NCBI GenBank assembly: GCA_035508435.1 | Contig: DATJNA010000209.1 | Span: 76,510-140,509 of the forward strand | Length of the DNA: 64,000 nucleotides | Source: JASHVB01 sp035508435 | Lineage (GTDB): Bacteria > Pseudomonadota > Alphaproteobacteria > Acetobacterales > Acetobacteraceae | Reading direction: 5' to 3' | Part shown: piece after piece, positions 27,258 to 35,769 of the stretch | How positions within the stretch are numbered: position 1 is the stretch's first letter | Layout: each line of letters opens with the position of its first letter | Notes under the pieces: model-generated | What the model was told of the DNA's origin: nothing | Seen by the model: only the letters and a program-made list of their open reading frames with translations | Database searches by the model: none | Translations under genes and position numbers: made by a program

Positions 27258-27455
27258 ATGGTAACCGAAGTGTCTGGCGCTCGCAAAATGCGGCGCTTTG
27301 CGGATCAGCTCGTGGTCAGCACGAAGCAGAACAGGGTTGAACTCAGTGAAAACGAGTTGACGAAGGTCAGCGGTGGCGACGGGAACAGCTCGTCTGTGAC
27401 GACCGTTCGCGCCGCCCTACGGGGCGAAGGCAGGTACGTCAAAATAGATTTCTAG
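27258..27455 (+). CDS. Double-glycine leader peptide 5
   Basis: 65 aa. The ATG at 27258 has GGAGG 6 bases upstream. It has the longest leader of the set (40 residues), ending RVELSENELTKVSGG (residues 26-40). The predicted 25-residue core starts DGNSSSVTT and ends in a basic, aromatic tail (GRYVKIDF). There is no cysteine. It stands directly before the JmjC/cupin oxygenase gene, so this peptide or its relatives may be that enzyme's substrate, though this is inference only. Confidence 0.8.
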   Translation: MVTEVSGARKMRRFADQLVVSTKQNRVELSENELTKVSGGDGNSSSVTTVRAALRGEGRYVKIDF

Positions 27456-27646
27456 TAATGGCCGACCGCCACGACAATGAGACAGCCTTCAAAATGGGGC
27501 AGGTCCAACAGCAGAATACCAACGACGGGACCGCGCCGGCCAGAAGCCAGGTTGGCGCGGCGTCCGCCGCGATACCTGACAGCGTCTGTGGCGCCGCGAG
27601 GTTCGTTGAGCCTGACCGAGGTCGAACCAGGCACAGGGGGTACGCT

Positions 27647-28933
27647 ATGTCTGATCCGGTGGCAGTGATGGAAAGCGCCCGCCGACCGCCAGTCTGCGCT
27701 GCCCCGAGATTTGCCGTGCACCGCTCCAACTCCGGTGCATCGACGGATGCTGACTGGACATTCCGTCGTCTGCCAGGCCCAGTTTCAGTCGACGCGTTCT
27801 GTCGTGACTATTGGGGCAGGCATCCGCTACTTATGCGCAGCGGCGGCGATTTGTTCACGCCGCTCATTTCTCTGGCGCAAGTCGAAGAGCTGCTCGCGAT
27901 CCCGCACGTTTTCGAGCAACAGATGGTCAGCCTGCGCGCAAAGGGCGACAGCGTGTCGCTCGCACCATCCACCCCAGGCGACATTTACGCACGGCTGCGG
28001 CAGGGCGCGTCACTTCAGTTCCGGAAAATGGAGCGCTTCCTGCCGGTTCGGGCGCCGCTGCGCCAGCTCTATCGAGACATATTGCTCCGCTTGCAGCACC
28101 CCGGCGTCTCGATCTCCTGCTTCGTCACGCCGCCCGGCACGGAACTGCTTGGCGCGCACCATGACGAGACCGACGTCTTCACACTACAGGTAGCCGGCCG
28201 CAAGCGCTGGCGCCTGTTCCATACGATCAGCGCCGAGGGGAGGGGGAATCACTCGTCCGAGACGCTCGGTGAGCCAGAGCATGACTTCGTGTTGGAGCCC
28301 GGCGACCTGCTCTATCATCCTCGTGGCTGCATCCATGAGGTTGTGTGCGAGGACGAGCTGTCCTTCTCGATTCCGATCGTTATCGAGCCGATCACCTGGA
28401 AAACGCTGCTGCACCAGCTTGCCGAACGTCTCGGCGATCGTCGCGAGTTCCTCGAGGCGCTGCCCGCCGGTACAATCCTGCAACCCGATGCCACCAGGCG
28501 TCTCGCCGGAGGCGTGGCCACACGCGCCGCCTCGCTGGCTGGCCTGGCTCTGAAATCTCTCTCGCTCGCGGAGGGGCTAATGGCGGCGGAGCGCGGCGAA
28601 CGGGTTCGCCGCCGCTGCTTCATCCATGTCTGGCAGTTCCGCACCGGGCGCACGCGGATAAGGATCGAGCGTCAGCGCCAATTGCTCTGCCGCGGCCTCG
28701 CCGAGATCCAGCACCGCATCTTCATACCCGATCTCGTCGTCGGCCTCGGGGTCGGGATCGTCGCTCTCCGTGCCGGCCGGGACGAAGCGGACGCGGAACG
28801 CTTCGTCCAGCCCCGTCTCGAAATCCTCCAGCGTGATCACGCAGGTCCGCACCATCCGCGCTTGCAAATGCCCCTCGGCGAGGATTGTGTCTGCCGTCAG
28901 CCGCACCAGCCGGAACGCACAGCGGAGCGATAG
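27647..28933 (+). CDS. JmjC/cupin-4 2-oxoglutarate oxygenase, with antisense C-terminal read-through
   Basis: 428 aa from the ATG at 27647 (AGGGGG upstream); an ATG at 27458 directly after peptide 5 is also open. The domain begins near WTFRRLPGPVSVDAF and matches ribosomal-oxygenase-type JmjC proteins. The Fe-binding H-x-D is in LGAHHDETDVF (H171, D173), followed by AGRKRWRLF, and the distal His is H230 in PRGCIHEVV. Such enzymes hydroxylate protein Arg or His. From about residue 311 the frame runs antisense through the conserved DUF177 gene (28577-29059), and that part does not look like protein. The original 3' end was probably lost, so the gene may be truncated. It may be a peptide-modifying enzyme or an unrelated passenger. 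Confidence 0.75.
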   Translation: MSDPVAVMESARRPPVCAAPRFAVHRSNSGASTDADWTFRRLPGPVSVDAFCRDYWGRHPLLMRSGGDLFTPLISLAQVEELLAIPHVFEQQMVSLRAKGDSVSLAPSTPGDIYARLRQGASLQFRKMERFLPVRAPLRQLYRDILLRLQHPGVSISCFVTPPGTELLGAHHDETDVFTLQVAGRKRWRLFHTISAEGRGNHSSETLGEPEHDFVLEPGDLLYHPRGCIHEVVCEDELSFSIPIVIEPITWKTLLHQLAERLGDRREFLEALPAGTILQPDATRRLAGGVATRAASLAGLALKSLSLAEGLMAAERGERVRRRCFIHVWQFRTGRTRIRIERQRQLLCRGLAEIQHRIFIPDLVVGLGVGIVALRAGRDEADAERFVQPRLEILQRDHAGPHHPRLQMPLGEDCVCRQPHQPERTAER

Positions 28934-29059
28934 CAGGCCCGGAACCTGCATGCGGCGGGCGAGCGCGGCGCACTCCGTCGCATCGGCGGTAACCGTAATG
29001 TCCAGCTCGGCGGCACCGATCCGGTCGGTCGTCACGGGACGCGAGAGCTCTGGTGTCAT
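28577..29059 (-). CDS. DUF177 (YceD-like) protein
   Basis: 160 aa. It matches the alphaproteobacterial DUF177 family: an N-terminal SRPV start, LVRLTADTILAEGHLQARMVRTCVITLEDFE (split here as the conserved core, about residues 51-81), a late acidic loop (DDPDPEADDEIGYED) and DLGEAAAEQLALTLDPYPRAPGA. The family is linked to 23S rRNA and ribosome maturation and usually precedes rpmF; no rpmF is visible here. The start overlaps the chaperone gene stop (ATGA, 29056-29059). The convergent JmjC frame reads across most of it on the other strand. Confidence 0.9.
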   Translation of the reverse strand: MTPELSRPVTTDRIGAAELDITVTADATECAALARRMQVPGLLSLRCAFRLVRLTADTILAEGHLQARMVRTCVITLEDFETGLDEAFRVRFVPAGTESDDPDPEADDEIGYEDAVLDLGEAAAEQLALTLDPYPRAPGAELPDMDEAAAANPFAALRRH

Positions 29060-29607
29060 GCTACGGCCTCCACTGCGGGGAGGAAGCGCGCCTCGCCGGC
29101 GGCCAGCGCGGCGAAATCCTGCGCATCCAGCGCCGTACCCTGCGCCCGAGCGAGACGGGCCAGCGCCGCCATGCTGCCCGGGGGCGGGGTTGCACCGCGC
29201 CAGACATTGCGTTGCAGCGCCGCTTGCAGCGCCGCCGGATCGGGATCCGCCAGCGCCGTGGTATAGGCGTGGGCGCGGCCGTTGAACGCTTCCCACATCG
29301 CCCGCACCCGCCGGCCCACCGAGAGGTCGCCGACGCCCATTTCCCGCAGGTTCACATCCATGTCGCTGAACATGGCATCGAACACGGCCTGTGCCAGGGC
29401 CGGCCCAGGTGCCGGCTCGCGTTGCAGGCGCCGGACCAGCAACGCGGCGTGCAGGCACACCAGGTCGAAGCGCCCGTCCAGCGTGTCGGCGACCCCGAGC
29501 GATTGATACAGGTACGGGTCCCGCGCCGCCGCGACTGCCGCGCTGTAGAGGGAAAACCCGGCGCGCTCGTGATGCCCGCGTCGAGCCCGGCCAAACAATC
29601 CCGCCAA
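29056..29607 (-). CDS. Ubiquinol-cytochrome c chaperone family protein (CBP3-like)
   Basis: 183 aa. It contains the family core: LYQSLGVADTLDGRFDLVCLHAALLVRRL (about residues 32-60), VFDAMFSDMDVNLREMGVGDLSVGRRVR (about 75-102) and FNGRAHAY. By family it assists assembly of cytochrome b in the bc1 complex. In alphaproteobacteria it is typically encoded between BamE (divergent) and DUF177, which is exactly the arrangement here. There is a 4-base overlap with DUF177. The 235 bases upstream to the BamE start hold the divergent promoters. Confidence 0.9.
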   Translation of the reverse strand: MAGLFGRARRGHHERAGFSLYSAAVAAARDPYLYQSLGVADTLDGRFDLVCLHAALLVRRLQREPAPGPALAQAVFDAMFSDMDVNLREMGVGDLSVGRRVRAMWEAFNGRAHAYTTALADPDPAALQAALQRNVWRGATPPPGSMAALARLARAQGTALDAQDFAALAAGEARFLPAVEAVA

Positions 29608-29842
29608 AGCTTCTCCTTTCCGCCGTGCCCGGCCCGGCAGCTTTGCCGCACCCGGGTCGGCAGACCATTTCGTACGACAACGAAACCATCAGGTGCTGTG
29701 CCCGTGCGCTCCTGTCTACCAGCCGCGGTGCATCGCGGGAAACACGCAGCCCGGCACCGGATTGACAGTGAAGCCGTGGTCGTGACACCCACCGTGCACA
29801 CGCTGCCGGCCGCGCCCGGTGCCCGGCTTTCCGAGGATTCGC

Positions 29843-30334
29843 ATGCCACGCCTGGTCCTGCTTCGCGCCGCCACCATGGGCTCCCTGCTGCTGCTGGCCG
29901 GCTGCGGCTGGCTGGCGCCGCCGCCCGTGGTGCGCGGCAACCACCCGGAGGCGGATCAGTTGAAAGAACTGGTCCCGGGCACCTCCACCAGGCAGGACGT
30001 GACGGCACTGATCGGTTCGCCGACCGCCCATGCCACGTTCGACGATAATACCTGGCTCTATATCGGCCTGCGGACACAGAAGCGGGTGGGTCAGGTACCA
30101 GCGGTGCTGACGCAGAAGGTGGTGGTGCTGACGTTCAACGACGCCGGCGTGCTGCAGCACATATCCGAACGTGACAAGGCAGACGCAATGCCGGTGGCTG
30201 TGGTGGCCCGCACCACGCCATCACCGGGCACCGAGGCCAATTTCTTTCAGGAGCTGTTCGGTAACATCGGCCGCTACGTGCCGGTCGGCAACGCACCGGG
30301 CGGAGGCGGCGGGGCGCCGGCGCCTTATCAATAG
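29843..30334 (+). CDS. bamE: Outer membrane assembly lipoprotein BamE (SmpA)
   Basis: 163 aa. The ATG at 29843 follows GAGGA. A lipoprotein signal peptide is present (LLLLAGCG, lipidated Cys near residue 21). The BamE/SmpA domain has GTSTRQDVTALIGSP (about residues 46-60) and DDNTWLYIGLRTQK, followed by a Gly/Pro-rich tail. BamE stabilises the beta-barrel assembly machine in the periplasm. Divergence from the bc1 chaperone gene is the usual alphaproteobacterial order, which supports the assignment. Confidence 0.9.
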   Translation: MPRLVLLRAATMGSLLLLAGCGWLAPPPVVRGNHPEADQLKELVPGTSTRQDVTALIGSPTAHATFDDNTWLYIGLRTQKRVGQVPAVLTQKVVVLTFNDAGVLQHISERDKADAMPVAVVARTTPSPGTEANFFQELFGNIGRYVPVGNAPGGGGGAPAPYQ

Positions 30335-30361
30335 GCGCCAATCTCACCCAAGCAGCCAACG

Positions 30362-31174
30362 TCACTTGGTAACGCGTTGGTTCTGCTTCACTCGGCGCCA
30401 GCTCGCCTCCATCTCCTCCAGCGACATCTCAGCCAGGCCTTTTCCCGTCGAGTCTGCCGCTTGCTCCATGGCTTGAAAGCGGCGTGCGAACTTGCGGTTG
30501 GCGTGGCGCAGGCAGGTTTCCGGGTCGAGGTTCAACTTGCGCGCGAGGTTCGCCAACACAAACAGCAGATCGCCGACTTCGTCCATCAGGCGGGCAGGGT
30601 CGGCGGCGGATAGCTCCGCGCGCAATTCGGTCGTCTCTTCATCCAGTTTCTCGAGCACGGCTTCGGCGTTCGGCCAGTCAAAGCCGACGCGGGCGGCGCG
30701 AGCGGTCAGCTTGGCGGCGCGGGTCAAGGCGGGCAGGGCGGTTGGCACGCCCGCCAGTGTGCCAGTCTCGGCGCGGGCGGCGCGCTCGGCGGATTTCTGC
30801 GCCTCCCAGGCGGCGGTCTGGGCGGCGGCGTCGCGGGCGGCGGCGTCTCCGAACACATGCGGATGCCGCCGGATCATCTTGTCAGCGATGGCGCGTGCCA
30901 CGTCGGTAAAGGCGAAGCGGCCTTCCTCTTCGGCCATTCGGGCGTGATAGACGACCTGGAACAACAGGTCGCCGAGCTCGTCGGGCAGCGCGGCTAGGTC
31001 GCGTCGGGCGATGGCGTCGGCGACCTCGTACGCCTCCTCGATGGTATACGGCGCTATCGAATCGAAATCTTGCTCGCGATCCCAGGGACAGCCAGTCGCA
31101 GGATCGCGTAGCGCCGCCATGATGCCGAGCAAGCGGCGAAGTTCGGACTCGGCTGAAGCGAACCGTGAGGGCAT
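30362..31174 (-). CDS. mazG: Nucleoside triphosphate pyrophosphohydrolase MazG
   Basis: 270 aa, close to the full two-domain MazG length. The ATG at 31174 gives the usual N-terminus ahead of LLGIMAALRDP-x-GCPWDREQ. The first domain has EEAYEVADAI and ELGDLLFQVVYHA (metal-binding acidic residues); the second has EETTELRAEL and DEVGDLLFVLANLARKL. It ends with a conserved W-R-R-V stretch. MazG hydrolyses (d)NTPs to monophosphates, removing damaged or signalling nucleotides in the cytoplasm. It is convergent with bamE, 27 bases away. Confidence 0.92.
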   Translation of the reverse strand: MPSRFASAESELRRLLGIMAALRDPATGCPWDREQDFDSIAPYTIEEAYEVADAIARRDLAALPDELGDLLFQVVYHARMAEEEGRFAFTDVARAIADKMIRRHPHVFGDAAARDAAAQTAAWEAQKSAERAARAETGTLAGVPTALPALTRAAKLTARAARVGFDWPNAEAVLEKLDEETTELRAELSAADPARLMDEVGDLLFVLANLARKLNLDPETCLRHANRKFARRFQAMEQAADSTGKGLAEMSLEEMEASWRRVKQNQRVTK

Positions 31175-31460
31175 GGTCCGCGGATAAGGCGGGCACGCGG
31201 CGGCTGCAAGCATCACCGCGGTGCAAGTGGCGGCACTGTTATCGGCGTGCCTCGGCTTGATCAGGCCAATGGCCCCAAGGGGTTCCCAATGGGACCGGGT
31301 GTTCGCGAACCGGCAAGCCCGCGCGGCAGTGCGCGGATGGCCGGTTCGGCTTCGCCCGTGACCCACGCCTGCTGCGAAAACCGCTGGGCTGAGCCCGGCT
31401 GTGACACTCGCTCGCAGCGCAGGCCGTCAGGTCGAGGCCGGCTGTGACGCGAGTGGCGTG

Positions 31461-31943
31461 CTACAGAACGTTGCCGCGGCTGTCGAAGGTGAAGCCGCCG
31501 ACCGCAGTCACCAGCGATTGCAGGTCCATGCGTGACAGCGTCAGGTCGGCGGCACGGCCACAACTGGACGTGTCGCCGCTGGTCTGACCGCCGGCCCAGT
31601 GCACGCCATAGATCGGCTTCGCCAGGGACTTCCTCTCTACGGTCAGGCTGCCGCCGTCACGAGCCATCACCGCGGGATCCAGAGTGCAGACGACCTTCGA
31701 TCCATCCGGCAGCAACCCGGCATTGGCATAGGCGGCAGTCACCGGCGTACTGCTCGCCAGCCCGGCCGCCGGCCGAAACACCACGATATCGCCTACGCGC
31801 AACCCCACATGCAGGCCGGAGATCAGGGCCGCCAACCCGCCCAGGCTGGCGAGCAACAACACGACGGTGCATGCGGTCAGGACGCTCTCAAGCGTTGCGG
31901 TGGCTGCGTCGCTGAGCCCGGAGCCGCGTCGCGGCGCCCTCAT
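31461..31943 (-). CDS. Hypothetical single-pass membrane protein
   Basis: 160 aa. One hydrophobic segment (about residues 22-44, VLTACTVVLLLASLGGLAALI) follows a short basic N-terminus, then an extracytoplasmic region of about 115 residues with two cysteines (VVCTLDP, SSCGRAAD) that could form a disulfide. I do not recognise the family. Codon usage and composition look genuine. It stands alone between mazG and parB with no operon partner. Confidence 0.6.
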   Translation of the reverse strand: MRAPRRGSGLSDAATATLESVLTACTVVLLLASLGGLAALISGLHVGLRVGDIVVFRPAAGLASSTPVTAAYANAGLLPDGSKVVCTLDPAVMARDGGSLTVERKSLAKPIYGVHWAGGQTSGDTSSCGRAADLTLSRMDLQSLVTAVGGFTFDSRGNVL

Positions 31944-32394
31944 GACACCGCTCCCGCGCCGGCGACGCCACGCGCAACGGAGGCTAACCGCTTGATCTCT
32001 CGGATAATGATGGGGACTGAAAGCATCATGGCGAGGAACCTCGGGATCGGTGGCGGTTCTGCGCCTTGGACGCCCGGCCGCGGCGCTTCTCCGGCGCCGC
32101 AGGCTTCGGATACGGCATCAATATTGCCATTTGCTTCGCAGATGCAGCATCACGAAATCGCGATGCCTCCATTGCGTTTTCAGCAGGACAGGGCGGTGCG
32201 CCGGCAGTCCCGGCAGCGCAGCGGTAAGGACCCGTCCGAACAACCGAATCGAGTTCGGCCGGGGGCTCGAGTGCCGGCCGGCAACATTGCCGCCAGCATC
32301 GCGCGGTTGTTTCCTGACGGGCCCTGAGCACGCTGCGACCGAACTGGGGGGATTTTGCAGCCGGGGCCTGACGAATGTCCCCGCTCGCCGGCGA
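31944..32394. other. Gene-free stretch upstream of a membrane protein and downstream of parB
   Basis: About 450 bases. Open frames exist on both strands but have arginine- and proline-rich, family-less translations, as expected of GC-rich non-coding DNA. It probably holds the promoter of the 160-aa gene. I see no clear hairpin terminator for parB. Confidence 0.4.
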
Positions 32395-33288
32395 TCAGCC
32401 GGTCAGCCCATCCATCCAAGCCTCGAGCTGATGGAGGTCGGTGAACTCAAGCACCACAGAGACATGCCCTTGACGCCCCATCGTCACCCGAGTCTGGTAT
32501 CCCAGCCGCTCCACCAGCCGCTGCTCCAGTGCGCCGAGATCCGCACCGCCAGGCTTCCGCGCGCTGGGCCGGCGCTTGCCGGTGGCATCGCGCGTGGCCA
32601 GCGCCTCCGTCTGGCGGGCAGTCAGACCGCGTTGAAACACCGCTGCTGCCAATGACTCGGGATCGGGGTGGGCTAGCAAGGCGCGGGCATGGGCGAAGCT
32701 GAGCGCACCCTTGCGCACCTCCGCCTGCACGGACTCTGGCAGGTTCAGCAGGCGCAGGATGTTGGTGACGTGGGTGCGCGACTTGCCCACCGCCTCGGCC
32801 AGCGTCTCCTGCGTGACCCCCAATTCGTCGAGCAAGCGGTTATAGCCCTCCGCCTCTTCGATCGGGTTCAGGTCCTCGCGCTGGAGGTTCTCGATCAGAG
32901 CCGCAAGACCCGCCTCGGCCTCCGACATGTCACGGAGAATGGCGGGCACCTCGTGCAATCCGGCCAGGGCGGCGGCGCGCCAGCGGCGCTCGCCGGCGAC
33001 GATGTAGAAGCGCTCCGGCTTGCTCGGGTGGGCGCGCACCAGAATCGGCTGCAGGATGCCGCGCGCCCGGATCGACGCCGCCAGCTCCTCCAGCGCCTCC
33101 TGGGCAAACACCATCCGCGGCTGGTAGGGGTTGGGATCCAGCAGATCGAGCGGGATCTGGCGCAGGCCTGATTGGGATGCAGCGCCTCCCGTGGCAGCCG
33201 GCGTCGGCCCTGGCGGGGCGACCTTCATATCGCCCAGCAACGCGGCGAGGCCGCGGCCCAGCGGCCGGCGTGCCGAACGGGTCGCCAT
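32395..33288 (-). CDS. parB: Chromosome partitioning protein ParB
   Basis: 297 aa. The N-terminal ParB domain has LLDPNPYQPR (about residues 49-58), ILQPILVR and the CTP-binding GERRWRAA motif. The middle helix-turn-helix (ETLAEAVGKSRTHVTNILRLL) would bind parS, and a C-terminal dimerisation region follows. The start is placed where it meets the ParA stop (33288). ParB loads at parS sites and works with ParA in chromosome segregation. I saw no perfect parS palindrome (TGTTTCACGTGAAACA) in the window. Confidence 0.93.
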   Translation of the reverse strand: MATRSARRPLGRGLAALLGDMKVAPPGPTPAATGGAASQSGLRQIPLDLLDPNPYQPRMVFAQEALEELAASIRARGILQPILVRAHPSKPERFYIVAGERRWRAAALAGLHEVPAILRDMSEAEAGLAALIENLQREDLNPIEEAEGYNRLLDELGVTQETLAEAVGKSRTHVTNILRLLNLPESVQAEVRKGALSFAHARALLAHPDPESLAAAVFQRGLTARQTEALATRDATGKRRPSARKPGGADLGALEQRLVERLGYQTRVTMGRQGHVSVVLEFTDLHQLEAWMDGLTG

Positions 33289-34124
33289 CAGGAGGCCGAC
33301 CGCAGCCCGCGTTGCCCCGCGGCTTGCTCGCGCTGCAGCAACTCCGCCGCCATCGCCGTGTAGGCGATCGCGCCAGGAGAGCGCGCGTCGTAGACCAGAA
33401 CGGGCTGGCCGTGGCTCGGCGCCTCGCCAATGCGCACGTTACGCGGGATCACGGTTTCAAACACCCACTCGCCAAAATGGTCGCGCGCGTCGTTTGCCAC
33501 CAGGTCGGACAGCCGATTGCGACGGTCGAACATCGTCAACACCACACCCTGCAACTGCAACGACGGATTGAAGTTCCGCCGTACCGCCTCGATGGTATGC
33601 ATCAGGCTGCTGATTCCCTCCAAGGCGTAAAACTCGCATTGCAGCGGCACCAGAACCGAGTCCGCCGCCACCAGCGCGTTCAGCGTGAGCAGGCCGAGAC
33701 TGGGCGGACAGTCGATCAGCACGAAACGGTCGCGGGAGGCGGCGCGCAGCGGGGCAAGCCGATCGCGCAGGCGGAACTCGCGGCGCGGGCTGGCCGCCAG
33801 CTCGACCTCGGCGCCGGCAAGGTCGGCTTCGGCCGGGATCAGACGCAAATTCGGCACCAGCGTATCGATCGCCGCATCCGGCGCGGCGAGGTCGGAGAAC
33901 AACACGGCGTAGCTGCCGCGCGGACGGTCGGCGCGCATCACGCCAAGACCGGTCGAGGCGTTGCCCTGCGGGTCGAGGTCGATCAGCAGGACTTGCTCGT
34001 TACACTCCGCCAGCGCAGTGGCGAGGTTGATCGCGGTCGTGGTCTTGCCGACGCCGCCCTTCTGGTTGGCGATGGCGATGATGCGCGGCGGGCGCGCGGG
34101 TGGCGGGGCAGGGCGGTCGGACAT
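33288..34124 (-). CDS. parA: Chromosome partitioning ATPase ParA
   Basis: 278 aa from the ATG at 34124, giving a short N-terminus before IIAIANQKGGVGKTTT, the deviant Walker A of ParA/Soj proteins. LLIDLDPQGNASTGLG (Walker A') and FVLIDCPPSLGLLTLNAL (Walker B) follow. With no N-terminal HTH extension it is the chromosomal type. It is immediately upstream of parB. In most alphaproteobacteria rsmG and mnmG lie just upstream of parA, but here the next gene upstream belongs to the T6SS module. Confidence 0.93.
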   Translation of the reverse strand: MSDRPAPPPARPPRIIAIANQKGGVGKTTTAINLATALAECNEQVLLIDLDPQGNASTGLGVMRADRPRGSYAVLFSDLAAPDAAIDTLVPNLRLIPAEADLAGAEVELAASPRREFRLRDRLAPLRAASRDRFVLIDCPPSLGLLTLNALVAADSVLVPLQCEFYALEGISSLMHTIEAVRRNFNPSLQLQGVVLTMFDRRNRLSDLVANDARDHFGEWVFETVIPRNVRIGEAPSHGQPVLVYDARSPGAIAYTAMAAELLQREQAAGQRGLRSAS

Positions 34125-34377
34125 TCGCGATCTCTGCAGGCGGCGCGGATGGTATCCGCTGGCGGACGATCGCGGAAGCGAGTGACATCGGCCGGCTGAA
34201 CGAGAGGCGTGCGCGGCGGCCACAACAGCGGCGGGAAAAGCGACGCTGCCGCGAGACCCCGGCTTGCCCCGCACCGACTATCCCCGGCCGGAGCCGGTGG
34301 CCGAGGTCGCGGACCTGAACCCTATGTCCCATTCCTCGGCCACTCGCGTTTCGGCCAGGCACAGGCCAGCTTGCCAT

Positions 34378-35673
34378 CTACGCGACCCCGCGTGCCCGGG
34401 CGATCAACTGGCGTTGCAGCCGGCCGCGTGCGCGGACTTCGAACATCGCCGCCTGCGGCATGCGGATGGCGAGTTCCAGCGCCGCGGCGTGGCGCTGGCG
34501 CTGAAAGGCGTCCGACAGCGCCTCCAGCCAGTCGGCGGCCGGCTTCGGAGCGCCGAGGAAATACGCCGTGCCGGGCCGGTAATGCGCGAGATTGGCCAGC
34601 CACCAGGAGCCGATGCGCTCCGGGTTCGGCCACGGCAGGTTTTCGTCCTCGTCGAGGGCGACGTTCTCGTCCGCCGGGTCGTCGTTGGGACCGGATACGA
34701 AATCTTCCGGCGGCTTGCGATCGAGGTCGCGATAGGCGAGGTCGAGGCCGGTGATCATGCTGAACGCCTCGCCGGCGAGGCGGGCGGTTTCGGGGACGGC
34801 CATGCGCTCGATCAGCCAGGGGACGTAGACCGGGTCGCCGACCACGCCGGTGGCGCGGATCAGGTCGCGCTGGCGGCCGGGCAACTTGGCGAACTCGCGC
34901 AGCCAGGCATTGGCATGCGGGAGTTCCAGGCGGCGGAGCAGAAGATCGAGCGCGCGGACGGCGCGAGGCTGGTTGGTCCACGCGATTTCCGCCAGCACGC
35001 CGAGCGCTTCCTCGCCGGCGCCCATGCGCGAGGCGGCCCAGGCCGACCAGAAGCGGCATTCGGGATCGGGGTCAGTGAGGCCAGCGCGGAGCTGCGCCAT
35101 CAGGTCGTGGCGGCCGAGCTGGCCGGCGGTGCGGCAGGCGCGGGCTCGCATCAGCCACGAGTCCGCGGACAGCTTGCCGGAATCCAAATCATTGTGCGGG
35201 TCAGATCGTCGCGCGCCAATGGCGGCTATCGCGAGCGCTTGATGTCCTGCCTCGGTCGCCCGCGCGAGCTGTTGGATCGCCGGCCTGGCCGCGGTTCTGT
35301 CGGCCCGCACCAGCGCCGCCAGAACTTCGGCGAAGGCGACGTTGGCAGGATCGGCACTCTGGCCCGTCTCGGCGGTGTCCACGGCCGTGACCGGTGCCAG
35401 GGCGCGATGAAACAATGCCGCGTCCGATAACAGCAGACCGAGTGAGGCCGCGACAAAGATTGCGCCCACCTCACGCGTCTCCAGCCAATTGCCTGCTTCG
35501 TCGGCGGACCCCGAACCGGCGACGTGCAGGGCGTCGAGATGTGCGTCCAGCAGCTCATCGGAGCGCGACAAATTAATCAGGCGAACGTTTGGAGCGCCAA
35601 CCTGGCGGCGGCGCAGCAGCCACAGGAAAAGCCCGTCCTCAGCCTGGCGTTCGGTCATTGTCATCACGGTCAT
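34378..35673 (-). CDS. T6SS-associated HEAT-type protein (TIGR02270-like)
   Basis: 431 aa from the ATG at 35673, which has GGAGG 5-6 bases upstream. It is mostly helical with HEAT-like repeats (for example GVVGDPVYVPWLIERMA, ECRFWSAWAASRMGAGEEALGVL, split as separate repeats). The C-terminal WL.AL.DAF.RQRHAAALELA stretch is typical of a protein family found with VgrG, PAAR and DUF2169 genes. It is the last gene of the T6SS cargo module. A scaffold or chaperone role is suggested by context; I know of no catalytic motif. Confidence 0.7.
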   Translation of the reverse strand: MTVMTMTERQAEDGLFLWLLRRRQVGAPNVRLINLSRSDELLDAHLDALHVAGSGSADEAGNWLETREVGAIFVAASLGLLLSDAALFHRALAPVTAVDTAETGQSADPANVAFAEVLAALVRADRTAARPAIQQLARATEAGHQALAIAAIGARRSDPHNDLDSGKLSADSWLMRARACRTAGQLGRHDLMAQLRAGLTDPDPECRFWSAWAASRMGAGEEALGVLAEIAWTNQPRAVRALDLLLRRLELPHANAWLREFAKLPGRQRDLIRATGVVGDPVYVPWLIERMAVPETARLAGEAFSMITGLDLAYRDLDRKPPEDFVSGPNDDPADENVALDEDENLPWPNPERIGSWWLANLAHYRPGTAYFLGAPKPAADWLEALSDAFQRQRHAAALELAIRMPQAAMFEVRARGRLQRQLIARARGVA

Positions 35674-35769
35674 GTCCGCCTCCGCAGAACCAACCTGGTG
35701 CTGGCCGTCATCCGGCGTTGCCTGGCGTTGCCGCCCCTCGGTCAACCGCCCTTGGTCAACCGCCCTCGG

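Noticed and set aside
31599..32327. Plus-strand open frame of 242 aa
   Set aside because: Runs antisense through the 160-aa membrane protein gene and on into non-coding DNA; composition is not protein-like.
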